This document shows, in pieces, positions 1 to 6,824 of a stretch of DNA of 12,554 nt; positions within the stretch are counted from its first letter, which is position 1, and every line of letters starts with the position of its first letter. The position numbers and the translations under genes are program-made. The notes under the pieces are model-generated. The model was not told the DNA's origin. It made no database searches and saw nothing but the letters and a program-made list of their open reading frames with translations. The DNA comes from CAYFSC01 sp964345695. GTDB taxonomy: Bacteria; Bacteroidota; Rhodothermia; Rhodothermales; Salinibacteraceae. Location: positions 1 through 12,554 of the forward strand of contig CAYFSC010000082.1 of NCBI GenBank assembly GCA_964345695.1. The letters run 5' to 3'.

Positions 1-2501
1 TGGTCGGCCCGGCGGCGGTGGGCATGGATGCGGTAGCGGATGAACCCGTAGCCGCTCAGGACAAGGAGAAGCACGCACACCGCGTAGAACCAGGCCGTTT
101 GGTAGAAGTGCGGCTCCACGCGGAACGTGAGCGAGGCGGGGGCGGTGCTCCAGGCGCTGGCTGCGCGGCGGGCGGACACGGCAAACCGGTGCTCGCCCGG
201 CGTCAGGTTCGTGAAATAGGCCGTGCGACGCGCACCGGCCTGCGACCAGCCCGAGCGGAGCCCATCGAGCCGGTAGCGGAACTGGACATTCTGGGGGTCC
301 GAGTATTCCAGAGCTGTGTAGTCAATCGAAATCTCCTCGACGCCGGGCGGAAGCGTAAGGGCGGCGACGGTATCGGGACGGATCGATCGGCCATCCACGA
401 CGAGACGCTCGATGCGCACCGGCGGCGCCGTGCCCGTTCCACGGTACACCTCGTCCGGGTCGATGACAACCACGCCCTGCTGGGTGGGAAACCAGAGGCG
501 GCCGTCCTCGGCTTCGATGCCGGCGGGCTGCATGCCCCCGTTGGCCTCGCGCGAGCGCATGCCCGATCGGGTCGTGTAGCTCACCGACTGCACCCCGCTG
601 CGCTCCCCCCGCGCGAAGGCATTGAGCTGACGCTTCTGCACCCAGAAGAGGCCGCGGTTGGTGCTCATCCACATGCGGCCGTCGTGCTCGATGATGCGAT
701 GGATAACATCGTCGAAAAGCCCATCGTCGGTGCTGATGTGTGTCGTGGAGGCGCGGGCCAGTGCGGTGCGGACGGAGGCTGAGTCTGGCGCGTGTTCGGG
801 CAGGACGACGCGCGCCAGGCCGTTGTCCTCGGTCCCGATCCAGTAGACGCCGCTGGAGTCGCGATGGATCTCACGGATCAGGTTGGAAGGGAGGCCCTCG
901 TCCTTCGTCAGGCTTACGAACGCCCCGTCCACATACCGCGCGATGCCGCCTCCGTTGGTGCCAAACCAGAGATCGCCGTCTGGGGTCTCCCGGATGACGC
1001 GAACAAATTGATGGGGCAAGGCACTGTTCTGGGGCGTGAAGATCTCCCAGGGCGCCGTCGGGTCGGAAGCATCGGGCTGTCGGTAGAGGCCGTTTTCGGC
1101 CCCGACCCAGAGCCGGCCGGACCGGTCTTCGTGGATCGCGCGAATGCGCGTGAGTTTCGGCAAAGTGGGGATGGAACCGTCGCACCGGCCCGCTTCGAAG
1201 CGACACAGCCGCGCCCCGCCGACCCAGAAGCCCGTCGGTCCATCGTGAAGGGCCCAAACGTTGATGAGCGGCTGATCCTCCTGCTGGGGCACCACCGACC
1301 CGAAGGTGCCGTTTTGGTAGACGGCCAGCCCGCCGCCGAGCGTCCCGATCCAGATGCGTCCGTCTGCGTCCTGCTCAACGGGGTAAATGTTGTCGCCGGG
1401 CAGCCCCTCGGGCGTGCCAAAGACGGTCACGGGAGATCGCTGAAGTCGGATGAGCCCGGCGGTGTTGGTGCCCAGCCAGAAGTTCCCGTCCGAATCCTGA
1501 AAGGTGCTTTCGATCACCGCATCCTGGGTCCGATAAATCCGTTCGTAGCCGGATCCGAGACGGTACAGTGCGTTTCCGGTGTTCAGAAGGTCTCGTACAT
1601 GGGAGGTTCGCATCGCGTAGAAGCTGCGGCTGCGCTTGATGTCCCCCAGGGCATCGATGCGGACCCATTGGCCGCTCTGAAAGCCATACATGCCGCTGGA
1701 CGTGCCCAGAAGGGGCGCGCCTCCGTCCACCGGCATCAGGCCGTAGAGGCCCTCCGGCGTCGGCCCTTGGAACGGGATCGTCGCAAAGGAGCCGTCCTGC
1801 CATCGTAGCACGTCGGAGTATTTCCCAATCCAGACCGACCCGGACGGGGCCTCGATGAGTCGGTAAACGGCATTGCGATCGGGGAAAGCATCGAACGGAA
1901 ACTGCGTCCAGGTGCCGTCGGGCCGGCGCCGGTAGAGGCCCTCCGTGCGGGTGCCCACCCAGAGCGATCCGTCGCGGGCATGCAGGAAGGATTCGACCTG
2001 GCTGGAGATTGTGTTGGGGGCGACCCGTTCGAAGCGGCCGTCGACGTAGCGAAGGGCCCCGGTCTCGGTGCCGATCCACGGCGTTCCGTCCGGCGCCTCG
2101 TGGATGGCGAAGATACTGCCGTGTCTTTCTGGGTCATTCAGGACGCGGAACCGGGCATCCGTGAAGCGAACGAGATGGCCCGACTCGGTGTAGAACCAGA
2201 GTTCGCCCTGAAATGTGTACAGGTTGATGATGCGGCTGCTAGGAAATTCGTCGTACTGGCCCGAGCGATAGACCGTGAAGTCGAGCCCGTCGAACCGGAC
2301 CAGCCCGTCGTAGGTGGCCAGCCAGAGGTATCCGTCGTCGGTCTGCGTGACATCGTTGACCGTGTTGACCGGCAGGCCGTCGTCGATGGTCCACTGGGTT
2401 GCTACGTACGGCGACTGAGGCTGTCCGACCGCAGGGCCGACGCCGATGGCGACCGCAAGACCGAAAAGAAGAAGTACGACTCGACATCTCCACCGTGCCA
2501 C
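1..2501 (-). CDS. Two-component-regulator propeller sensor, C-terminal part cut off by the window edge
   Basis: I checked this minus-strand frame for stops and found none from 2579 down to the left edge. The chosen start is GTG at 2501-2499. It gives a clean signal peptide (MARWRCRVVLLLFGLAVAIG, probable cleavage near GPAVG-Q); a GTG at 2555 would add 18 residues. No Shine-Dalgarno is obvious. From about residue 55 to 670 there are about 14 propeller blades with the Reg_prop signature (DGYLWLATYDGLVRF, DGSLWVGTRTEGLYR, DGRIWIGTLGGGLAVY, DGDLWFGTNGGGIARY, DGRLWFPTQQGVVVI). That count fits two seven-bladed propellers. A Y_Y_Y-type Ig-like domain follows (about 690-800; FRYRLDGLRSGW, TNLTPGEHRFAVSA), then one membrane helix (WFYAVCVLLLVLSGYGFIRY) and a basic stretch (RIHAHRRRAD) at the edge. 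In this family the cytoplasmic output is a histidine kinase, a hybrid HTCS, GGDEF, or a LytTR/HTH module; which one is not visible. The ligand is unknown. The protein should sit in the inner membrane with its propellers in the periplasm. Confidence 0.93.
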   Translation of the reverse strand, partial: MARWRCRVVLLLFGLAVAIGVGPAVGQPQSPYVATQWTIDDGLPVNTVNDVTQTDDGYLWLATYDGLVRFDGLDFTVYRSGQYDEFPSSRIINLYTFQGELWFYTESGHLVRFTDARFRVLNDPERHGSIFAIHEAPDGTPWIGTETGALRYVDGRFERVAPNTISSQVESFLHARDGSLWVGTRTEGLYRRRPDGTWTQFPFDAFPDRNAVYRLIEAPSGSVWIGKYSDVLRWQDGSFATIPFQGPTPEGLYGLMPVDGGAPLLGTSSGMYGFQSGQWVRIDALGDIKRSRSFYAMRTSHVRDLLNTGNALYRLGSGYERIYRTQDAVIESTFQDSDGNFWLGTNTAGLIRLQRSPVTVFGTPEGLPGDNIYPVEQDADGRIWIGTLGGGLAVYQNGTFGSVVPQQEDQPLINVWALHDGPTGFWVGGARLCRFEAGRCDGSIPTLPKLTRIRAIHEDRSGRLWVGAENGLYRQPDASDPTAPWEIFTPQNSALPHQFVRVIRETPDGDLWFGTNGGGIARYVDGAFVSLTKDEGLPSNLIREIHRDSSGVYWIGTEDNGLARVVLPEHAPDSASVRTALARASTTHISTDDGLFDDVIHRIIEHDGRMWMSTNRGLFWVQKRQLNAFARGERSGVQSVSYTTRSGMRSREANGGMQPAGIEAEDGRLWFPTQQGVVVIDPDEVYRGTGTAPPVRIERLVVDGRSIRPDTVAALTLPPGVEEISIDYTALEYSDPQNVQFRYRLDGLRSGWSQAGARRTAYFTNLTPGEHRFAVSARRAASAWSTAPASLTFRVEPHFYQTAWFYAVCVLLLVLSGYGFIRYRIHAHRRRAD

Positions 2502-2639
2502 GAAAGAGACGGTCCAGGACGACAGCAGAGAGGAGAGAAGGGAAGCGTCAACCACTACGAGGAGAAGAGAGAAAGACGATCATTTTCGATGCGTTTCAGA
2601 TCCAAACGTGTGCGACTTTCTCAAACGTCCGCCGGCTTT

Positions 2640-2760
2640 CTGTTGCTTTCTTTGGACGAAAAGAAAGAGTATATCTTCTAGATCTACTATCATACCCGAC
2701 GAATGACAATTCGAACGGTTTCGTGTTCTGGGTCAAGATCAAAAAACGGGATGCGGCTGG
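2640..2760 (-). promoter_or_regulatory. AT-rich promoter-like island upstream of the propeller sensor gene
   Basis: This stretch lies in the 425-bp gap between the groEL terminator and the sensor gene and is much richer in A+T than its surroundings. On the minus strand it contains TATGAT (2694-2689), a five-of-six match to a sigma-70 -10 box, and TATACT shortly downstream. I found no well-spaced -35 and no convincing Bacteroidota TAnnTTTG box. If transcription starts here the leader is about 180 nt long. The part of that leader next to the start codon (2502-2580) is strongly pyrimidine-rich on the sense strand. The call rests on composition and position only. Confidence 0.3.
2646..2667. repeat. 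Perfect 8-bp inverted repeat with 6-bp spacer
   Basis: CTTTCTTT, a six-base spacer GGACGA, then AAAGAAAG. The arms are perfectly complementary. The element sits just downstream of the candidate -10 boxes of the sensor gene, so it could be an operator dyad or a leader hairpin. The arms are low-complexity pyrimidine/purine runs, which lowers the weight of the match. Confidence 0.4.
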
Positions 2761-2864
2761 AACAACCCACCAGGCGTCTGTGCGGGCACGACCGGTCATG
2801 AACATGCCATCAACATGTGGCCATGAACGCAGAGGAACGGAAACCGGCGCGCGACCGGAGCAAC

Positions 2865-2896
2865 AAAAAAGCGGGACCGACCGAGGCCGATCCCGC
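2865..2896 (-). terminator. Rho-independent terminator of groEL
   Basis: Read on the minus strand, a GCGGGA arm and a TCCCGC arm enclose a partly paired GC-rich core and are followed at once by six T residues. It begins about 30 nt past the groEL stop codon, in the right orientation to end the groES-groEL transcript. It also insulates the propeller sensor gene downstream, which therefore probably has its own promoter. Confidence 0.85.
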
Positions 2897-2926
2897 CGCA
2901 TGAAGCGTCCCGCATTGTGCGCGGAG

Positions 2927-4558
2927 CTAGAAGTCCATGTCGCCGTAATCCGGCATGCCGTTCATGCCCCCGGCGCTGTTCTCCTCCGGGAGGCTGGACA
3001 CGACAGACTCGGTGGTGAGGAGCAGGCTGGCGATGGAGGCGGCGTTCTCCAGGGCCGTGCGCGTCACCTTGGTCGGGTCCAGTACGCCTTCCTCGAAAAG
3101 CGGGCCATACGTCTCGGTGCGGGCATTGAAGCCGAAGTCGCCCTCGCCGTCGCGCACGGTTTGCACGACGATCGAGCCCTCGTAGCCTGCATTCTGAGCG
3201 ATCTGGCGGAGGGGCGCCTCCAGCGCTTCACGCACGATGTTGGCCCCAATGCGCTGATCCTCGTTCGGCAGGTCGAGATCATCGATTACCGAAAGGGCGC
3301 GGAGGTACGCCACGCCGCCGCCCGGCAGAACGCCCTCTTCCACGGCCGCCCGGGTGGCATGCAAGGCATCCTCGACGCGGGCCTTCTTTTCCTTCAGTTC
3401 CGGCTCGGTCGCGGCACCGACCTTGAGTACAGCCACGCCACCCGACAGTTTGGCCAGACGCTCTTGCAGCTTTTCGCGGTCGTAGTCGGACGTAGAGGCC
3501 TCGACCTGCTGCTTGATCTGGGTGACACGGGCCGTGATCTGCCCCTGCTCGCCGGCACCGTCCACGATCGTGGTCGTGTCCTTGTCGATGCGGATGCGCT
3601 TTGCCGCACCGAGGCTGTCGAACGTCGCGTTCTCGAGGCGATGGCCTTTCTCCTCCGACAGCACGGTTCCGCCGGTGAGCACCGCGATGTCCTCCAGCAT
3701 GGCCTTGCGACGGTCGCCGAAGCCGGGGGCCTTCACGGCCGCCACCTTGAGGGTGCCGCGCAGCTTGTTCACGACGAGTGTGGCCAGCGCCTCGCCCTCA
3801 ATGTTCTCGGCGATAATGAGCAGCGGGTTGCCCGTTTGCGAGACCGTCTCCAGGATCGGGAGCAGGTCCTTCATCGCGCTGATCTTCTTGTCGTGGATCA
3901 GGATGTGGGCGTCTTCGAGCTCGACCTCCATCTCCTCGGCGTTTGTGACGAAGTACGGCGAGAGGTAGCCGCGGTCGAACTGCATGCCTTCCACAACGTC
4001 GAGCTCCGTCTCCATGCCCTTGGCTTCCTCGACCGTGATGACGCCGTCGGTGCCAACCTTCTCGAATGCGTCGGCGATCAGCGCACCGATGGAGGCGTCG
4101 TTGTTGGACGAGATTGTGGCGACCTGCGTAATGTCCTGCTTGCCCTCGATCTCCCGGCTCTGCGTGCGCAGCTGCGCCACCACGTCCTGCACCGCCGCGT
4201 CGATGCCGCGCTTCAACTCCATCGGGTTGGCGCCGGCCGTGACGCTCTTGAGGCCTTTCGTGATGATGGACTGACCCAGCACCGTCGCGGTGGTCGTGCC
4301 GTCACCGGCCACGTCGCTGGTCTTGGACGCGACCTCCTTGACGAGCTGCGCACCGATGTTTTCGACGCGGTCCTTCAGCTCAATCTCCTTCGCGACGGTC
4401 ACGCCGTCTTTCGTGATGGTCGGCGCGCCGAAGGACTTCTCCAGGATGACGTTGCGCCCCTTCGGCCCGAGGGTCACCTTTACGGCGTTCGCGAGCGTGT
4501 CTACACCGCGCTTTAGCGCGTTGCGCGCCGGGGCGTCAAAAAGAATCTGCTTTGACAT
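2927..4558 (-). CDS. groL: Chaperonin GroEL (Hsp60, 60 kDa subunit)
   Basis: This is a 543-residue protein of normal length for the family. It forms the double heptameric ring that encloses unfolded proteins in the cytosol and hydrolyses ATP together with GroES. Visible hallmarks are the N-terminal equatorial domain with VTLGPKGRNVILEKSFG and the GDGTTTATVL nucleotide loop (Asp86, equivalent to E. coli Asp87). The apical domain has EGMQFDRGYLSPYF and KAPGFGDRRKAMLEDIA. The returning equatorial segment VEDALHATRAAVEEGVLPGGG holds the ATPase aspartate. The C-terminus is only weakly GGM-like and ends acidic/aromatic (GGMNGMPDYGDMDF). The ATG at 4558-4556 follows TTGTCGTCAGG-type sequence on the opposite strand, with no strong Shine-Dalgarno. 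It lies 164 bp downstream of groES, with a terminator after its stop, so the two genes form a standard bicistronic operon. Confidence 0.99.
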   Translation of the reverse strand: MSKQILFDAPARNALKRGVDTLANAVKVTLGPKGRNVILEKSFGAPTITKDGVTVAKEIELKDRVENIGAQLVKEVASKTSDVAGDGTTTATVLGQSIITKGLKSVTAGANPMELKRGIDAAVQDVVAQLRTQSREIEGKQDITQVATISSNNDASIGALIADAFEKVGTDGVITVEEAKGMETELDVVEGMQFDRGYLSPYFVTNAEEMEVELEDAHILIHDKKISAMKDLLPILETVSQTGNPLLIIAENIEGEALATLVVNKLRGTLKVAAVKAPGFGDRRKAMLEDIAVLTGGTVLSEEKGHRLENATFDSLGAAKRIRIDKDTTTIVDGAGEQGQITARVTQIKQQVEASTSDYDREKLQERLAKLSGGVAVLKVGAATEPELKEKKARVEDALHATRAAVEEGVLPGGGVAYLRALSVIDDLDLPNEDQRIGANIVREALEAPLRQIAQNAGYEGSIVVQTVRDGEGDFGFNARTETYGPLFEEGVLDPTKVTRTALENAASIASLLLTTESVVSSLPEENSAGGMNGMPDYGDMDF

Positions 4559-4663
4559 GGTTGATTGTCGTCAGGTTGAGGTGGGTAAAACGAGATCCAA
4601 TGGGGAACACTCCGGAAGGCGGGAGGCAGGACGCATGCGCCGGAAACCGGAACCCGTAGACCG

Positions 4664-4695
4664 CGATCGTTTCGCGCTCCGATCGTTTCGCGCTC
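4664..4695. repeat. Exact 16-bp tandem duplication between groES and groEL
   Basis: The unit CGATCGTTTCGCGCTC occurs twice head to tail (4664-4679 and 4680-4695) in the 164-bp groES-groEL spacer. Each copy starts with the palindrome CGATCG. It lies about 30 bp from the groES stop codon. Role unknown: it could be replication slippage, or sequence affecting the spacer RNA structure. Confidence 0.9.
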
Positions 4696-4722
4696 CACGA
4701 ACTCGGCGCCGCGCAGGCCATT

Positions 4723-5007
4723 CTACTCCTCGATGGTGCCCAGCAGGTCGGATTCCTTCATGATGAGCAGCTCTTCGCCGTCCAACGCAATCTCCGTCCC
4801 GGCGTATTTGCCGTAGAGGACCGAGGCGCCCTCCGCAACAGACATTTCGACGTGCGTGCCGTTCTCGGTGCGGCCGGGGCCGACGGCGACGACCGTTCCT
4901 CGTTGCGGCTTGTCCTTCGCCGTGTCGGGAATGAAGAGGCCGCCAGACGTCTTCTCGTCGGCTTCGGCTGGACGCACGGCGACGCGGTCTCCAAGGGGTT
5001 TGAACAT
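4723..5007 (-). CDS. groS: Co-chaperonin GroES (Hsp10)
   Basis: A 94-residue protein, the usual length for the GroES lid that caps the GroEL ring and drives substrate encapsulation in the cytosol. The start is the ATG at 5007-5005, giving MFKPLGDRVAVRP, the canonical amino terminus. Longer in-frame starts (5133 or 5046) would add unrelated residues. A GAGGAA stretch lies about 15 nt upstream, somewhat far for an ideal ribosome binding site. The mobile loop that contacts GroEL is at residues 15-32 (EADEKTSGGLFIPDTAKD), with LFI at the place of the IVL tripeptide of E. coli. The later core reads RGTVVAVGPG, VLYGKYAGTEI and LLIMKESDLLGTI, all typical. It is the first gene of the groES-groEL operon. 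Confidence 0.98.
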   Translation of the reverse strand: MFKPLGDRVAVRPAEADEKTSGGLFIPDTAKDKPQRGTVVAVGPGRTENGTHVEMSVAEGASVLYGKYAGTEIALDGEELLIMKESDLLGTIEE

Positions 5008-5074
5008 GGCTTTGGGAAGTTTCCTCGTGAATATGACAAGATCCATTGGAGCCCCGGCAAAATGACCAGGGGTG

Positions 5075-5093
5075 CACCGGCACGTCGCCGGTG
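5075..5093 (-). promoter_or_regulatory. Strong GC-rich hairpin/dyad in the groES leader region
   Basis: CACCGGC, loop ACGTC, then GCCGGTG: seven perfect base pairs with a five-base loop, extendable by one G-U pair in RNA. It lies 68 bp upstream of the groES start codon, where CIRCE or a leader thermosensor might be expected. Its sequence is not CIRCE. It could be an operator dyad or an RNA hairpin; function unknown. Confidence 0.45.
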
Positions 5094-5368
5094 TGCTCCG
5101 CCGTCTTATCAAACCGTGTGCCGAAGTCGCCACCCGGTCTTAAAAAATCAACTCTGGCCTCCGATTTTGAGGGCAAGCCACAGGACCGGCGTCCCGAATG
5201 CCAGGCGGACACGAACGGCCTGCCATTCTTACCGGGCGTGGCTGTCACCACTGGCAGTGCCCGCGTATCCTTGCGCGGCCAAAATGACAGAACCCGCGCG
5301 GAGGGTCGATGGTACGGCTGTAACAGACCCTCCCGGATGCTTACGCATACCCGTGGCGGTTTTCCAGG

Positions 5369-5409
5369 CGCGCCGCGATGCCTGCCGCGCCGCGATATCC
5401 GCCGCGCCG
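5369..5409. repeat. Degenerate 17-bp tandem repeat upstream of the Omp85-type gene
   Basis: The core CGCGCCGCGAT begins at 5369 and again at 5386. A third, shortened CGCGCCG begins at 5403, so the period is exactly 17 bp. It ends about 45 bp before the ATG of the barrel gene. It may be a slippage product or a set of protein-binding sites; nothing in the sequence decides this. Confidence 0.6.
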
Positions 5410-5455
5410 TACGCACTGGCCCTGACCCTGTTGCTGGTATTCTCTGCTTCGCCTC

Positions 5456-6772
5456 ATGACCGCATCCCGACCCTTCCTCGCGCTGCTGCTGGTTGGCGCT
5501 CTGTCTCTCGGTGTGGCCGTGTCGGCCGCTGCACAGTCGACCGCTGCACAATCGACGGCTGAACAATCAACAGAGGCCGCGTCCGATTCGGCACGCCACC
5601 CGAACCGCGTGCCGTACGAAACCAACCGGAGCGTGGGGTATCATGTCCTGTCTGCACCGGCTTACGTCCTGCATGGGCTGACGCGTCCGATCGGCTGGAC
5701 AGTCAAGTTCCTCGAGCGACGCTTCCCGACGCTGTTTGAGCCGCAGCAGCCCGTTCGCGGATTCCTGCCGCTGATCGAGATTGGCGGTCCGGCCGGAGTT
5801 CTCGTCGGCGGTGCGCTTTACGACAACCAACTGTTTGGAACGGACCAGCGCGCCCGCGTGCAGGGCCTCTACGGCTCCAGCGACACGTTCGAAATCCGCG
5901 GCACCTACAGCGCACCGCTCGGGCCGACCACCCGGTTCGAGATCGTCGGCAATTTCTTCTCGCAGCCTGAAGACAACTTCTTCATCGGGGGCAACCGCAG
6001 TGACGAAACCCGCGACGAGGGCGAGTTCTTCCGCAAGCAGCTCGATATCGAAACGCACCTGGATTACACCCCGCCGGGGCCGTTTCGGGGATCGGCCTCG
6101 CTCCTCTACGAACACGTCGATGCCGACGAAGAAGACGGCCCCCTGGGTCAAACCCTGATCGACGCGGACCTGCCGGGCTTCGACAGCTCGAACGACTTTC
6201 TCACCCCGCGTCTGCGTGCCGAGCTCGACTTCACCGAGGGGCAGCCCCGCACCTACCGCGGCACGAAACTGTCGCTGCGGGCTGACTATACGCACGACCT
6301 GACCAGCGACCGCTTTCGCTACGGACGCTACGTGGCCCAGGTGGAGCAGTACCTGCCCGTAGGATTTTTCCCGAAGTCGCGACGACTGGCCCTGCGAGCC
6401 CGTGCTGAACAGGTGGAGCCGCTCTTCGAAGGCGAAGAGGTGCCCTTCTACCAGCTTCCGCTGCTGGGCGGCCCTCGATCGCTCCGCGGATTCGAGTTCG
6501 ACCGCTTCCGCGACGACGGATCGGTGCTGTTGAGCGCCGAGTACCGGTATCCCATCTGGCGCATGTGGGACGCCGTCGTCTTCACGGACGCCGGCCAGGT
6601 CTTCGACGCCTGGGAGGACGTGGCCGTCAGCGACTTCCAATGGAGCTACGGGGCGGGCATTCATCTGCTCGGCCCCAAGGGATTGACCTTTCGCTTCGAG
6701 GTTGCCAACAGCGAAGACGGGCTGCAAACGATCCTGACGGTCAATCCCTCCTTTCGAACCACCGGACGCTGA
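5456..6772 (+). CDS. Omp85-type outer-membrane beta-barrel protein without POTRA domains
   Basis: A 438-residue protein with a clear signal peptide (MTASRPFLALLLVGALSLG, cleavage near VSAAAQ). About 70 residues of short linker follow, then a barrel-like C-terminal domain of the bacterial surface antigen/D15 type (about residues 100-438). Supporting features are alternating amphipathic strands (RVQGLYGSSDTFEIRGTYSA, LDIETHLDYTPPG, GTKLSLRADYT) and the lid-loop motif GGPRSLRGFEF, with Arg344-Gly345-Phe346 at the place of the conserved (V/L)RG(F/Y). Full BamA or TamA carry POTRA domains that do not fit in the short N-terminus, so this is not the essential BamA. It resembles Omp85 members lacking an N-terminal module. 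The protein ends in RTTGR rather than a terminal aromatic; the last aromatic is Phe433. The lipoprotein gene follows after 52 bp and probably shares its transcript, so the two may work together. The cargo is unknown. Confidence 0.88.
   Translation: MTASRPFLALLLVGALSLGVAVSAAAQSTAAQSTAEQSTEAASDSARHPNRVPYETNRSVGYHVLSAPAYVLHGLTRPIGWTVKFLERRFPTLFEPQQPVRGFLPLIEIGGPAGVLVGGALYDNQLFGTDQRARVQGLYGSSDTFEIRGTYSAPLGPTTRFEIVGNFFSQPEDNFFIGGNRSDETRDEGEFFRKQLDIETHLDYTPPGPFRGSASLLYEHVDADEEDGPLGQTLIDADLPGFDSSNDFLTPRLRAELDFTEGQPRTYRGTKLSLRADYTHDLTSDRFRYGRYVAQVEQYLPVGFFPKSRRLALRARAEQVEPLFEGEEVPFYQLPLLGGPRSLRGFEFDRFRDDGSVLLSAEYRYPIWRMWDAVVFTDAGQVFDAWEDVAVSDFQWSYGAGIHLLGPKGLTFRFEVANSEDGLQTILTVNPSFRTTGR
5528..5572 (+). 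repeat. Three in-frame 15-bp repeats encoding A-(A/E)-Q-S-T
   Basis: Three consecutive 15-bp units (5528-5542, 5543-5557, 5558-5572) encode AAQST, AAQST and AEQST. They lie at or just after the signal-peptidase site of the barrel protein. The unit is a multiple of three, so copy-number change would lengthen or shorten the mature N-terminus without shifting the frame. Confidence 0.9.
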
Positions 6773-6824
6773 CCCCGGTGCTGCGCCCTGCCCTGTCGTC
6801 CCACCCAGTGAACGCGTTTCTCCC

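Larger units (their letters stand above)
5008..5455. promoter_or_regulatory. Divergent intergenic region between groES and the Omp85-type gene
   Basis: These 448 bp must hold the groES promoter (leftward) and the barrel-gene promoter (rightward). I searched for the CIRCE operator (TTAGCACTC-N9-GAGTGCTAA) and did not find it. An AT-rich patch at 5139-5152 (a run of TTAAAAAATCAAC) is the best candidate core-promoter zone for groES. Other elements inside are a strong dyad at 5075-5093, a short dyad CACTG-G-CAGTG at 5249-5259, and a 17-bp degenerate repeat at 5369-5409. I see no credible gene here: the open frames across it are compositional shadows without family motifs. Confidence 0.5.

Noticed and set aside
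792..1808. Long open frame on the plus strand (338 codons) opposite the propeller gene
   Set aside because: It is the shadow of the minus-strand propeller frame. It has no family motif, while the opposite strand gives clear repeating propeller blades through the same bases.
2399..4516. 705-codon open frame on the plus strand over groEL
   Set aside because: It runs antisense to an intact, unmistakable GroEL and reads through the intergenic region with His/Arg/Leu-rich nonsense. It reflects high G+C codon usage, not a gene.
5249..5259. Short dyad CACTG-G-CAGTG as an operator
   Set aside because: Five-base arms with a one-base centre are expected by chance in a 448-bp region, and no second copy was seen.
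5431..5443. TATTCT just before the barrel-gene ATG (and again at 11628 before the crotonase gene) as a -10 box
   Set aside because: It lies too close to the barrel ATG to leave a normal leader, and neither copy has a plausible -35 at 16-18 bp.
5046..5459. 137-codon plus-strand frame in the divergent groES/barrel region
   Set aside because: It has no recognisable domain and no ribosome binding site, and its composition is irregular. It ends inside the start of the barrel gene and covers repeats and the groES promoter zone.
5456..6772. Possibility that the barrel protein is BamA itself
   Set aside because: At 438 residues there is no space for POTRA domains, and the gene neighbours are not those of the usual bamA locus. 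A POTRA-less Omp85 relative fits better.
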